A DNA stretch of 41,690 bases from Planctomycetota bacterium. GTDB lineage: Bacteria > Planctomycetota > UBA11346. The position numbers were made by a program, and so were the translations under genes. The notes beneath the pieces were generated by a model. It was not told where the DNA came from. It was given only the letters and a program-made list of their open reading frames with translations, and made no database searches. Below are positions 15,967-25,746 of this stretch, piece by piece (the stretch's first letter is position 1; the number at the start of each line of letters is the position of its first letter). The DNA lies in contig JANQLF010000053.1 in assembly GCA_028280785.1 (NCBI GenBank), positions 1 through 41,690 of the forward strand, in the 5' to 3' direction.

Positions 15967-18900
15967 TTAAAGCGCCGTTATCTCAATCCCATTGATAAGT
16001 GTTTCACCTGTAACTGATTTGAGTTGCAGGTGGAGCTCCTTATCAACCTCACACGTAGCCTCCAAAATATGCAAGGTATTGGCGCTCTTAGCTTCTTTGC
16101 TTATATCATATTTCTTTTTGATGGGCTTGCCCTGCAACAAGACATCAAAAATACGCTGGCCCAACTTTTTGCCTTCAAGCTCAGCAAAGAACAAACGTAC
16201 GCGATACTTGCGTTTAGTTTTTCCTAATTGTATTTTTATTGATTGCACATTTTTAACTGCAGAAGCAGCAACCCACTTATAATCTTCGGATGCAATAGCA
16301 CTGCTATGTTGACGCAATGTTTGGGCTGATTCATCCATCATAATACCAATAGGTGGTGAATAACCGCCAACGCTTGGATAATCTAACCACAAAATATTTT
16401 TATTATCTATGCGGTCACCCGGTGCTGCAAAGTTGATACCTATTTTATCTATATCAGTGGTATTGCTTAATGGATCTGTTGGCAGGTCCTTTTTAGCAAA
16501 ATGACTAGCTGTCCACACTTCCACATCCGGCATATGTACCAATGCCAAAGACGTTTGATTTTGATAAGAACAACTACAGGTGCGGGTATAGTCAGGGGCA
16601 TTTAAAACACCATTAGCAACCACTAAATTTGACGTGCAGCTTGATTTAAAACCGCCGAAATTACCAGTGCCTGATTTTTTCTCGAGATCATAAAAACCCG
16701 CAGCGCCGGAGCGAAAGGTCAATAGGTGCTCACTGGCGATTATCGTATTACACCCATAAGCACGACTCATTTTCCACGGCTCTTTTTTGCCAGTTAATGG
16801 ATTGGTGAAAAAAGCCTCTCCTCCATCAAGTAATCGATAGACGCCCGCAGATTTACTATATGAATTATAGCCAGTAAAAATAATATCATTATGTAAAATA
16901 CATGGTCCGGTATATTTTATATCCCCTTTGTACCACTTCTCTTTACCGCTATCCGCGTGCAAAGTCTGCATACCTTGACCAACTTCGTCGCGCAGACGAT
17001 CACTTGCACGTGCCCCTCCTTGAAAAACAAGGTCGTGTTTCGCTGAATAAGAGAGCCATGTCCCAAAGACATGTCCACGATGTTCCCAAACTTTTTTACC
17101 TGTTTTCATATCAAATGCACAAACACGGTAACGTTTTTCTATGTCCTTCCCAAGGCGTTGTTGGATCTTTTCATAGCTAACTGGATAGCGATCGAGGCAG
17201 AATAATTTGCCGTCTCCAGCAATAATGCCATTATGTAGAAAACTATACTCCGCTTTATCTTGCCAGAGTAATTTGCCTGAATGACGATCATAAACATGTA
17301 AGCCCATTGATGCTGATTGATCAGTAGCATGAGCCCATGATTTTCTCTTTTGCTCAACCTCTGTTTTAGATTTCTTATAAAAATTGCCGAACTCAACACC
17401 AGCAATTAAATAGTTCTCATAGACACCAATGTAAGCCCAATCTGTCTTTTTGCCTCCTGACTGAGGCAAGGTAATAATAGAATGATCTTTACCGCTCAGC
17501 GCATCAATAATTCGACATTTATCACCTGCTACGACATAAACGAGATCTTCTGTAGCAATGAAATTCGTTCCACGCGCATTGGCACCAGGAATGTGAACTT
17601 GATTATAAGCTGTGCTTAAAGGTGTATCTTTATATGTATGATCAAAATATAAGCCCTCGATATTCAAATCGTCGAATTCACGTTTCCATAAAACTTGTCC
17701 GGTGTAGACGTCTCGTGCACTAATTTTATCCATACCTTCGATATATAAACGGCCACCGATGACTTGCTCTGACGGACCGTGACCATGACGTGGCAAAACG
17801 TCTAAGTTTGAGCTGCCACCAAACCACAAGACACCCAATGGCAACTTAACTCGTTTATCACTGCTCTTCAGGGTGTTTGCTACATTACCATTGTGATGCG
17901 TCCAATCATCGCTACCCGGCAATGCACCAACACGTTGATATGCCGCATATTTGCTCGGCAATCCTTTCAATGCTACCTTTTTCATCTGTTCAAATGCTAG
18001 TATTTTATTGTCCACATTTGCTGCCACAGGAACAAGCCAAATACCACCATAAGGACGCAAGCTCGCGTGCATGCGCTTTAATTCTCTATCATTTAATCTG
18101 GTTTTATCAGTTAGAATGTATTTAGCAAAATACTGCGGTGTTTGTAAGCTATTTAAATTTCCATTAATAATCTGGACACGCTTACCGTAGAGACCTGACT
18201 GATCACATTGGGCTCTTAATGTATCGACTTTGTCCTTTTCATTTTCTACAGTCAAAATTTTAAATTTTGTTTGTTTCACTAGTTCGAAGATAGTATCAGC
18301 AGATTCAGGCGCATAGAGTAAAACATGGCCTGCTTCATCACTTTGCAAAAATGACAATGTGTCTTGTGTCGTAGGTACTTTTGCCAGCGTTTCCTCAATG
18401 GGCTTAGAACGACCCGGACCTGCGCCGTAACAGTAAATGCCCCCATCGACAGTCACTGCAAGCAAGTGGCCATCGGCTGCCACCAAACGTTCTACATCAC
18501 TCGGCAAAGGCATTGTTTTCACCACTTTGGCTACATCAGTTTCATCAACCGTTCCCTTAAGCGCAAAGAGTTCCACATCCAAACTGAAATCGCTACTTTG
18601 TAGACCACCATTATGACCCTCAACGGCAATACTGTTATTACCATCGCGCAAGACTGACGCGTCAATTTTGAATGATTCATAAGTCGTTGCTTCATGATTT
18701 AAAATACCCTTCGCCGTTTTACCTGAGCCACTTTTTACACCTTTACGTAAAATCTCTTTACCGTTTATATAAAGTATAAAGGCATCATCATAAAGAGCTG
18801 AAACATTCAGATTTTTTATTGATTTTGCATTATCGATAGTGAATTGCTTATAAATATAGACGCTGCTGTAATTATCATACATATCCTTCAATAGCGTTCG

Positions 18901-20163
18901 GTCATCACCGTCACCAAAACCAAAACCGCCCATGCCATTTTTCCATGTATCAGTGCCTTTTCCGGTTCGCCAAGCCGCGCCGTCTGGTATGGAACCTGCC
19001 AAATAAGACCACTTCGATTGTTTAGGAACAAAGACCGTTGACTCTGGTGGCTTTGGTACGTAGACAACTTTTAATTTATCATGCGTTGCAACATATAAAT
19101 TATTACCAGCTTTGATCATATCACCATATTCTGTGATATTATTTATCTTCCAAAAAACTTGTTGATCAGTATTCATTGCCTGCAAACCTTGTTCGGGCAC
19201 GTAGGCATAGACCATTCCCCCATCAAGGACTGGTTCACGTATACGAACTGAATCTATTTTTCCTGTTTTTAAATCTGCAGGTGCTACCTGACGATACCGA
19301 GTATGTACATAAAACTTTTTCTCATTAGCTACGACAAAAGAACCGCCAAAACCCTTACCGCCATGGCGAAAGTGTAATTGCTGACCAGTTGCCCTATCAA
19401 ATACTGCTGGGAATGAACGACCTCCTGGAATAACCAGGTATTTTTCGGTTGCTGAAAAAATTCCCTGAGGAGCGACACCGGCAAAGGATGGTGCACTGTG
19501 TGGCTGTTTTAAATACTGCGCACCCATCCCATCATTTTTCCAAATCACTGATCCAGTCTTGGCATCAAGCGCATAAAAAAATGTACCCATAAATGGCCAG
19601 ATACTCGCTGCACAATATAGCGTTCCGTCTTTAATGACTGGCGCACCACGCAAAGGCCACGTCGAGATGACACGTTTATTGCCAATGATTGCACGTTGCG
19701 CAGGTGCTGCATTAAATGTCCAACGCACAGATCCATCCAATGCATTCAAACAATACAAATTGCCGTCATCTGATGCGACGTAAAGATTACCTTCCCAAGC
19801 CACAGGCGGGAAACGCACCGGGCCATTACAAAAAAACTGCCAACGCTGTTGCGCTGTTTTTAAATCATAAGCAACCACTTTATCACGATCATTAAAAGCC
19901 AAATACACTAATTTATTGGCGACAATTGGTTCAAATAAGCGATCATACTGCATTAAATCATTGTTTAGCGGATCGTCCCAAACTTGTTCACGCTCGGTAA
20001 ATTGCAGGTGCCATTTCAGTGTTAAATTCTCAGGCAACTGTTCTGGGCTGGCTCCACCATGTCCTGCATCAAAGCGCCACATCGGCCAGTCAGCTGTAAA
20101 AAGAAATGCGTTGCTGAAAAATAACAGCAAACTCAGTGAAAATATCTTTGTTGAAATCTGCAT
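15967..20163 (-). CDS. Very large secreted PQQ-propeller protein with jelly-roll, Rossmann-like and malectin-like domains
   Basis: About 1398 residues from ATG 20163; a TTG six codons upstream has no ribosome site. A signal peptide is followed by beta-propeller blades of the PQQ/BamB kind (about 25-375, for example NLYVASDDGNLYCLNALDGS). A jelly-roll carbohydrate-binding-like domain (about 382-536) contains ALYDDAFILYINGKEI and RDGNNSIAVEGHN. One more blade follows, then a Rossmann-like segment (about 600-735) resembling a methyltransferase but without a GxGxG loop, then a second propeller (about 750-1230). The last 150 residues look like malectin (YRVRLFFAELEGKKLGQRIF). A role in surface sugar binding or scaffolding is inferred. 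It is divergent from fructosamine kinase with a very short gap. Confidence 0.75.
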   Translation of the reverse strand: MQISTKIFSLSLLLFFSNAFLFTADWPMWRFDAGHGGASPEQLPENLTLKWHLQFTEREQVWDDPLNNDLMQYDRLFEPIVANKLVYLAFNDRDKVVAYDLKTAQQRWQFFCNGPVRFPPVAWEGNLYVASDDGNLYCLNALDGSVRWTFNAAPAQRAIIGNKRVISTWPLRGAPVIKDGTLYCAASIWPFMGTFFYALDAKTGSVIWKNDGMGAQYLKQPHSAPSFAGVAPQGIFSATEKYLVIPGGRSFPAVFDRATGQQLHFRHGGKGFGGSFVVANEKKFYVHTRYRQVAPADLKTGKIDSVRIREPVLDGGMVYAYVPEQGLQAMNTDQQVFWKINNITEYGDMIKAGNNLYVATHDKLKVVYVPKPPESTVFVPKQSKWSYLAGSIPDGAAWRTGKGTDTWKNGMGGFGFGDGDDRTLLKDMYDNYSSVYIYKQFTIDNAKSIKNLNVSALYDDAFILYINGKEILRKGVKSGSGKTAKGILNHEATTYESFKIDASVLRDGNNSIAVEGHNGGLQSSDFSLDVELFALKGTVDETDVAKVVKTMPLPSDVERLVAADGHLLAVTVDGGIYCYGAGPGRSKPIEETLAKVPTTQDTLSFLQSDEAGHVLLYAPESADTIFELVKQTKFKILTVENEKDKVDTLRAQCDQSGLYGKRVQIINGNLNSLQTPQYFAKYILTDKTRLNDRELKRMHASLRPYGGIWLVPVAANVDNKILAFEQMKKVALKGLPSKYAAYQRVGALPGSDDWTHHNGNVANTLKSSDKRVKLPLGVLWFGGSSNLDVLPRHGHGPSEQVIGGRLYIEGMDKISARDVYTGQVLWKREFDDLNIEGLYFDHTYKDTPLSTAYNQVHIPGANARGTNFIATEDLVYVVAGDKCRIIDALSGKDHSIITLPQSGGKKTDWAYIGVYENYLIAGVEFGNFYKKSKTEVEQKRKSWAHATDQSASMGLHVYDRHSGKLLWQDKAEYSFLHNGIIAGDGKLFCLDRYPVSYEKIQQRLGKDIEKRYRVCAFDMKTGKKVWEHRGHVFGTWLSYSAKHDLVFQGGARASDRLRDEVGQGMQTLHADSGKEKWYKGDIKYTGPCILHNDIIFTGYNSYSKSAGVYRLLDGGEAFFTNPLTGKKEPWKMSRAYGCNTIIASEHLLTFRSGAAGFYDLEKKSGTGNFGGFKSSCTSNLVVANGVLNAPDYTRTCSCSYQNQTSLALVHMPDVEVWTASHFAKKDLPTDPLSNTTDIDKIGINFAAPGDRIDNKNILWLDYPSVGGYSPPIGIMMDESAQTLRQHSSAIASEDYKWVAASAVKNVQSIKIQLGKTKRKYRVRLFFAELEGKKLGQRIFDVLLQGKPIKKKYDISKEAKSANTLHILEATCEVDKELHLQLKSVTGETLINGIEITAL

Positions 20164-20191
20164 AAGTCTTATGAACCTCAAGAATTAGACC

Positions 20192-21049
20192 ATGACACTT
20201 ATTCCACAGGCTGTAGAAAACTGGTGCCAAGAGCAAGGGCGCGGAGCCGTTACGAACACACACAGCGTATCGGGCGGCTGCATAAATCAAACTTCTCGCA
20301 TTCAGTGCGAAGACGGTTCTTGGTTATTTCTTAAGCAAAATACTAGCATTCCAGCAGATATGTTTCCTGGTGAAGCACAAAGCCTCATTGCGATGGGCGA
20401 CTCGAATGGACCGCGCATTCCAAACATTTACCTAGTCGGTGATGATTTTTTATTAATGGAATATCTGGAACCTGGCACACCCGCTTCCGACTATTGGACT
20501 CGATTTGGTCGTGAATTAGCACAGATGCATCAAACCGTGAGTAAGCAACATGGATTCCCGGTTAATACCTATTGTGGCGCAACACTACAAGACAACACCT
20601 GGGAAGAAGACGGTCATGTTTTTTTCGGTCAGCGTCGTTTGGTATACCTAGCACGATTAAATCATGAAGCTGCTCAATTAGATGCTGCCGCCGTGAATGC
20701 TACCGAAGCGTTAGCTACAAAATTAAATGAATTAATTCCTAAACAAAAAGCCTCATTGTTACATGGTGATTTATGGTCGGGCAATGCTCATACGGGCCCT
20801 GATGGCGAACCAGCATTAATTGATCCAGCATCGTATTATAGCTGGGCCGAGGCCGATCTAGCTATGACGACCCTCTTTGGGAATTTTCCAAATAAATTCT
20901 ACGATGCTTACACAGAGATTAATCACTTGGAGCAAGGTTGGCGCGATCGTTTTGATATTTACAACCTGTACCACTTATTAAATCATTTATATCTATTCGG
21001 TGGATCGTACAGATCCGGTGTATTATCAACACTGAGTAAATATATTTAA
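20192..21049 (+). CDS. Fructosamine/ketosamine kinase family protein
   Basis: Members of this family phosphorylate sugars attached to protein or free amines, which leads to deglycation. The signature LLHGDLWSGNAHT holds the catalytic Asp of the aminoglycoside-phosphotransferase-like fold, and LIDPASYYSWAEADLAMTTLFGNFP is the metal-binding and family-specific stretch. The N-terminal lobe has SVSGGCINQTSRI and WLFLKQNT (nucleotide-binding Lys). The 285-residue length is normal. It converges with mnmC and overlaps it by 4 nt (shared TTAA). There is no good ribosome site, and only about 28 nt separate it from the divergent PQQ gene, so promoters must lie inside coding sequence. Confidence 0.9.
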   Translation: MTLIPQAVENWCQEQGRGAVTNTHSVSGGCINQTSRIQCEDGSWLFLKQNTSIPADMFPGEAQSLIAMGDSNGPRIPNIYLVGDDFLLMEYLEPGTPASDYWTRFGRELAQMHQTVSKQHGFPVNTYCGATLQDNTWEEDGHVFFGQRRLVYLARLNHEAAQLDAAAVNATEALATKLNELIPKQKASLLHGDLWSGNAHTGPDGEPALIDPASYYSWAEADLAMTTLFGNFPNKFYDAYTEINHLEQGWRDRFDIYNLYHLLNHLYLFGGSYRSGVLSTLSKYI

Positions 21050-22926
21050 ACCCGTTTTAATTGACGCACTAAAAATCGTTGTGGCGCGACCGCCTTCCAC
21101 ATGTCATTTGGCATCATCCACTGGCCGGTGCTTAAATAATCTGCAATACACGCTGCTGCCCAGATTGAACCAACGATGCCGCGTGAACCATGCGCTAAAC
21201 TGACGCAGCAATTCGGTAAATACACAGCAGCGTTATATGCTGATGCTGATCGACCATGTTTTAAATCAGCAAAATCACTACGAAATATTTCTGCATCAAT
21301 TAAAGGTCCAAGCGTAGGCATACGGTCAGGTCCACAGCTACGAAAGGACACGCGTCCCTGTAGTGTTTGTTCGGGCAATGAAATATTCAAGGTATCACGA
21401 CACTGCTGTATTAATGTTAACTGATCAGCTTCACGTAAATGAACATCTTGATCATCACGCTGAAAAGTAGCGCCAAGAACCTGGTGGTCATTCCACACTG
21501 GTGTTAAATAACATTCGCCGTGCAAAATAGCATCCAGTTGCTGGGATTTTTCGAGATACATTAATTGGCCACGCACCAGTTGCGCCTCTAATGAATTACA
21601 TAGTTCGAATTGCATAGCCGCCTGAGCGTTAGCAATTATTATTCCATCGTAGTGACCAAGGCTATGTTCCTTTTGAAATAAATGCCATTGCTTATTTTCA
21701 TAAATTAATGAATCGACGTGTTGCATTTGCATGCCGATGCGTTCATGGTCACAATAAGCTTCACATAGCGCTTGCGGTGAAACCATTGCGCAATTTGTAA
21801 TTCCCAACACGTCACTATCTATTTTTGCCCAAGCATCGAGTTGGGCCTGCTGGTCAACGATGCGTTGCGCTCGTTCTCGCTCATGTTCGTCATATAAAAC
21901 ATGATGAATATCACGCTGTTCAAAGATGTCCTGGCCTGAGGTTTTCTGTATTTCTTTGAATTGCTGCGTCGCATAGAGCCAAGCTGCAAAATAAAATTGT
22001 GCAAACGGACTGTCATCCGCCGCTAAATTAGGGCCGCACATACCAATTGCGTTACCACTCGCTGCCTGGGCAATGCCTTGGCTATCAAAAAGATGTACAT
22101 CCATGCCACGTCGCGCACATTCAAAAGCAGCGCTGCATCCAGCTAAACCTGCCCCTATAATCGCTATGCGCTGCGGTTTATGGTGTTGTCCTGAAATCTG
22201 AAACCATGGTTCCAAGTTTGATGTTTTCTTCTCAATGGTATAGCTTGCACGCAGCATTTGGCGTTTCGTGCCAAAACCTTTTACCTTCTCTACTGCAAAT
22301 CCCTGCGCTTCTAATCCACGCCGAACAAAGCCGGCAGCGGTAAAGGTGCTCAGCCCTGCTCCTTTTTTAGATAAACGTGCAATTTCCTTAAACGATTCGC
22401 TCGACCACATTGCAGCATTTTGTTTTGGCGCAAAACCATCTAAATACCAACAATCGACACACACTGATAATTCTTGTAATGCTGTTACAATATCCTCGAA
22501 ATATAAAAGCAATTGAATACGCCCATCTTCAAAACTCAGTCGGTAAAAACCACTACGTCGGATTGGATAGGCACTCAGCAACGCAGCAAGGTAAGGTTTT
22601 AATTCGGGCCAATGAACCAAGGCTTCTTTTATTTGCTCGGCACTGAGAGGAAATTTTTCAATGCTGATGTAATGCAGTCGTGATTCATCACGAGCATGTT
22701 CTTTCCACGCCTGCCACGTCGCTAAAAAATTTAAACCAGTACCAAATCCAGTTTCGGCAACAACGATGTCTTGCTGCTGTTTTACGCATTCGATAAAACC
22801 ACTGTTTTCTAGAAATACATAGCGCGATTCTGCCAATCCATCGACTGACGAGAAATACACATCGTCATAGGCATCGCTGTAGAGCTGACCATCACGAAAA
22901 GAAACCTGCGGAGCTTCTATGGGCAT
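21046..22926 (-). CDS. mnmC: Bifunctional tRNA mnm5s2U biosynthesis protein
   Basis: It carries out the last two steps of 5-methylaminomethyl-2-thiouridine formation at the wobble base of tRNA. The N-terminal methyltransferase (about 1-235) has ETGFGTGLNF for S-adenosylmethionine, DCWYLDGFAPKQNAAMW and FTAAGFVRRGL. The C-terminal FAD oxidoreductase (about 250-626) starts with IAIIGAGLAGCSAAFE and includes GRVSFRSCGPDRMPTLGP and SLAHGSRGIVGS. The 626-residue length is close to E. coli MnmC (668). Fused MnmC is best known from Gammaproteobacteria, so lateral transfer is possible. No MnmE, MnmG or MnmA gene is in the window. Confidence 0.95.
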   Translation of the reverse strand: MPIEAPQVSFRDGQLYSDAYDDVYFSSVDGLAESRYVFLENSGFIECVKQQQDIVVAETGFGTGLNFLATWQAWKEHARDESRLHYISIEKFPLSAEQIKEALVHWPELKPYLAALLSAYPIRRSGFYRLSFEDGRIQLLLYFEDIVTALQELSVCVDCWYLDGFAPKQNAAMWSSESFKEIARLSKKGAGLSTFTAAGFVRRGLEAQGFAVEKVKGFGTKRQMLRASYTIEKKTSNLEPWFQISGQHHKPQRIAIIGAGLAGCSAAFECARRGMDVHLFDSQGIAQAASGNAIGMCGPNLAADDSPFAQFYFAAWLYATQQFKEIQKTSGQDIFEQRDIHHVLYDEHERERAQRIVDQQAQLDAWAKIDSDVLGITNCAMVSPQALCEAYCDHERIGMQMQHVDSLIYENKQWHLFQKEHSLGHYDGIIIANAQAAMQFELCNSLEAQLVRGQLMYLEKSQQLDAILHGECYLTPVWNDHQVLGATFQRDDQDVHLREADQLTLIQQCRDTLNISLPEQTLQGRVSFRSCGPDRMPTLGPLIDAEIFRSDFADLKHGRSASAYNAAVYLPNCCVSLAHGSRGIVGSIWAAACIADYLSTGQWMMPNDMWKAVAPQRFLVRQLKRV

Positions 22927-22993
22927 ACCACAGCTTAGCTGCGCAGGGCCATTTACCTAGCGTGCTGATTTTGAGCGTTCGAAGAGGGTTCTA

Positions 22994-24019
22994 CTACTTT
23001 TGACTAACTGCCCAGCGATGCCACGCATTGGTCAGATTTTTATCCGATCCACCGAAGACATCATAGACCACATTGGAATTATCTTCACCATTGGCCGTAC
23101 GTTTGATAATCTTAGCAAATTTATTTTTCTTTTTACTGCCACCAATTGTCGAAGCGCGCAAAAAGGAACCAAGACTCCATAGCTGAATATACTGGTTATA
23201 GGTCATGCCGATTAAGTCGAAGGCCATAATTTGATGTGCCGTGAACAGCTCACCTTTTTTACCTTTGCGAATTAAACGCGCACAGTCCTTAGCCCAATTA
23301 CCCTGCGGCGTCGCACCCTTCGATGCATTTTTGTTATCTTCATAGGATATGGTAAAAATAAGTTGGCGGCCACAGAGTAAGCGCTCCATTTCAGAATTCA
23401 CACTGATCGACATCCAAATCGGAGGAGAATTGCCACGTTCATAGTAATAGGTGCCAAGTGCAAGTTTGGCTGACAAATGCGCCATCCAATTATTGCCAAT
23501 AGGCGTGAATTTTTTCGCTGTAGTGAAAAAACAACGTGGACCGTGTAAGGTTTTTAATTTTTTCGTTAGGTCTTCATGACCACTCGGTGTCTTTGCCGTG
23601 CCACGCTCGCGAATAAAGGCTAAGAATTTATCAAACGCCGCATCGCTTTCCAAGACTACTATACAATAGGCATCGGCTTCACTTTTGGTGCGTGGTGTAA
23701 ACATTTTTTGTTTACCTGTCCACATTTCTAATCCCATGACCGCTTGCTCACCGATGGTAACTAACTCAGCACCTTTCTTCGGATCAATGCCTACATTGCC
23801 AGCGGTAAACAAACGAACTGTACCCTTACCAAAGCTTTGTATTTTCTGACCAGTGCCTTGGGCAAATTGACGGAAGCCAGCCATATATGCCTGGTTCGTC
23901 AATTGATGGGTTTCAACCTCTTTGATTTCACCCTTCTTTTTGTCGGCAGCCGACAAACCACTTGGACTCAAAATGAATACCAAGCATAAACAGATCGATG
24001 TAAGTACTGATGCCTTCAT
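22994..24019 (-). CDS. Secreted protein resembling an inactive DUF1570-type peptidase
   Basis: This 341-residue protein is read from ATG 24019, chosen because GGAAAAGAG lies about 6 nt upstream; an ATG seven codons earlier lacks a site. A signal peptide (about 1-24, ending GLSAA) is clear. The middle contains NWMAHLSAKLALGTYYYERG followed by SPPIWMSISVNSEME. That order (His-containing helix, then P-x-W and an acidic helix) is like gluzincin peptidases of the planctomycete DUF1570 type, but the HExxH metal motif is missing. I infer a degenerate, non-catalytic relative; otherwise the function is unknown. It lies between mnmC and xylB on the same strand with gaps of about 70-100 nt. Confidence 0.5.
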   Translation of the reverse strand: MKASVLTSICLCLVFILSPSGLSAADKKKGEIKEVETHQLTNQAYMAGFRQFAQGTGQKIQSFGKGTVRLFTAGNVGIDPKKGAELVTIGEQAVMGLEMWTGKQKMFTPRTKSEADAYCIVVLESDAAFDKFLAFIRERGTAKTPSGHEDLTKKLKTLHGPRCFFTTAKKFTPIGNNWMAHLSAKLALGTYYYERGNSPPIWMSISVNSEMERLLCGRQLIFTISYEDNKNASKGATPQGNWAKDCARLIRKGKKGELFTAHQIMAFDLIGMTYNQYIQLWSLGSFLRASTIGGSKKKNKFAKIIKRTANGEDNSNVVYDVFGGSDKNLTNAWHRWAVSQK

Positions 24020-24120
24020 ACTAAACTCTTTTCCTACCATGGTTTGAACAATGTGCTCAATTGTGTAGGCCAGATTCTATACAAAGACCACTATAATCAA
24101 TTAATAGCCACGTCTGATTC

Positions 24121-25683
24121 TTAGGCACTCAACGCAGCTTGCTCAGCCTCGGTATACGCAACGAGCATATTGTTATAAACCGTTGCGAACTGTTTACGTG
24201 GTTCTTTGCGCAAAGAAGCTTGTACTTGGGTGTACGGTGCCACCGACGTTTGCCAATCACAGTTCTTAATCGCTTGAATTGCCCGTAGTCCAGCACCAAG
24301 TGCTGCGCCATTACTTATTTCCAATACATCAACCGGACATTGAAAAACGTCTGCCATTATTTGTAAAATTGCAGCATTTTGTGAGGCACCACCAGTGGCA
24401 CGAATAGAGGTCGGTTCTAATCCTGCTTCGGCTGCATGTAAACGCATGGCTAACATTTGCGATTCGACCACACCACGACACAAAGCCGCTTTGTTTTGTT
24501 CATCAATTTCTTTTATATGCACACCTGGTGTTAATACCTTCGGCACAATCTCGGTGTCAAACCACGGCAACATAAATCCACCGTTATTACCTGGATCCGT
24601 TGCTTCAATTGCCGCAGTAAATTCATCCCAATTAAATCCACATTGTTGCCGAATAGCTTCACGTGCCAGGGAGCCATTTTTAAAACATAATAATAACATA
24701 TAATTATTAGTTGGTGCAACAAAGGTGTGCGCCCACTGACTCATAGTTTCTGGCAAGGAACTGATATGTCCAAAAACGGTGTCACTGGTACCAAGACTAA
24801 TTGCGGTCATATCATCTTCGACCAAGCCAAGTCCAACTAAACTGCACGGGTTATCACCAGAAAATGGTAGTACCTGACAGTCAGCCGAAAAACCAAAGCG
24901 TTCTTGCATATACTTACTCATATTGCCAATAAAATCGCGCGGATCGACAGCAGCCTGTAATTTTTTTGATAATTGCGCACCGCAACTCTTCACCGCATCG
25001 TCATGCCAAGCACGCTGACGAATATCTAAAAGATTCATGCCAGTGGCATCACCATAATCAATGCCATGAATAGCACCAACTAAGAGTGAACTGATGAATG
25101 AACTCACCAAAGAAATATGAGCGGTATCTTGATAGGCTTGTGGGTCTTGCTCGGCGAATTTTTTAATTTGTGCACCAGTAAAGCGCTCAACTGCGACTGA
25201 ACCGGTTGCTTCGCATAATGCCGCATTACCACCGCAATCTGCTGCTAACGCTTCGCACTGCGCGCTGGTTGAAGCATCCATCCAGATCGGTGAAGTCGCC
25301 CGAGAAAATTGATCGACTAATTGCACGTGCAATGGACTGCTGCTATCTAATTTCGCCAAACAGGCGTTTACCGATTCTTTTAAATAAACCGAACCATGTT
25401 GCTGACCAGATCCACCTATCGCTACAACCTGGCTCAAATCTATAGCATCTTTCAACTGCATAAATAAAGCATCTAAAGCTTCTACCCACATGAGTGGTGG
25501 AGCATGCACCTCAGTCGCATCGTCTCCACGTAAAACCCCGTCTTCGGTTTGATAATGCGGAAATTCCTGGCTGAAATTCAATGCGGCTTCGTGGATTATC
25601 TTTTCTTCATCAATATCAATATCAATAACGACTGCGCTTATGCTTTGCGTACTGCTATCTAATCCGAGAACCAATTGGGTCAT
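24121..25683 (-). CDS. xylB: Xylulokinase (FGGY family)
   Basis: It phosphorylates D-xylulose to xylulose-5-phosphate. The FGGY kinase fold is shown by LGLDSSTQS (phosphate loop, D9), GGSGQQHGSVYL, FSGDNPCSLVGLGL (catalytic Asp) and the C-terminal RATGGASQNAAILQIMADVF. It has 520 residues, slightly longer than E. coli XylB (484). AAGGA lies 6 nt before the ATG. It follows xylA on the same strand after a gap with a strong hairpin. Residues 21-26 are a small Asp-Ile repeat from an in-frame repeat of ATATCA-like hexamers. Confidence 0.93.
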   Translation of the reverse strand: MTQLVLGLDSSTQSISAVVIDIDIDEEKIIHEAALNFSQEFPHYQTEDGVLRGDDATEVHAPPLMWVEALDALFMQLKDAIDLSQVVAIGGSGQQHGSVYLKESVNACLAKLDSSSPLHVQLVDQFSRATSPIWMDASTSAQCEALAADCGGNAALCEATGSVAVERFTGAQIKKFAEQDPQAYQDTAHISLVSSFISSLLVGAIHGIDYGDATGMNLLDIRQRAWHDDAVKSCGAQLSKKLQAAVDPRDFIGNMSKYMQERFGFSADCQVLPFSGDNPCSLVGLGLVEDDMTAISLGTSDTVFGHISSLPETMSQWAHTFVAPTNNYMLLLCFKNGSLAREAIRQQCGFNWDEFTAAIEATDPGNNGGFMLPWFDTEIVPKVLTPGVHIKEIDEQNKAALCRGVVESQMLAMRLHAAEAGLEPTSIRATGGASQNAAILQIMADVFQCPVDVLEISNGAALGAGLRAIQAIKNCDWQTSVAPYTQVQASLRKEPRKQFATVYNNMLVAYTEAEQAALSA

Positions 25684-25702
25684 GATACGTCCTTAAACAC
25701 AG

Positions 25703-25732
25703 AAAGGGATGGAGCCGGGCTCCATCCCTTTT
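25703..25732. terminator. Hairpin between xylA and xylB
   Basis: AAAGGGATGGAGCC pairs with GGCTCCATCCCTTT as an almost perfect stem. The T-run is longer on the plus strand (TTTTTTC); on the minus strand, the direction of xylAB transcription, it is TTTCTGTGTTT. It could partly terminate or stabilise the xylA message and so set the xylA to xylB ratio. Confidence 0.6.
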
Positions 25733-25746
25733 TTCAATAATGTGAT

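Noticed and set aside
16902..17180. Plus-strand open frames within the giant PQQ gene
   Set aside because: All are antisense shadows in a continuous 1.4-kilocodon frame with clear domains.
25609..25630. Tandem repeat in xylB as a phase-variation tract
   Set aside because: Only about three copies of an in-frame hexamer, which changes length without shifting the frame.
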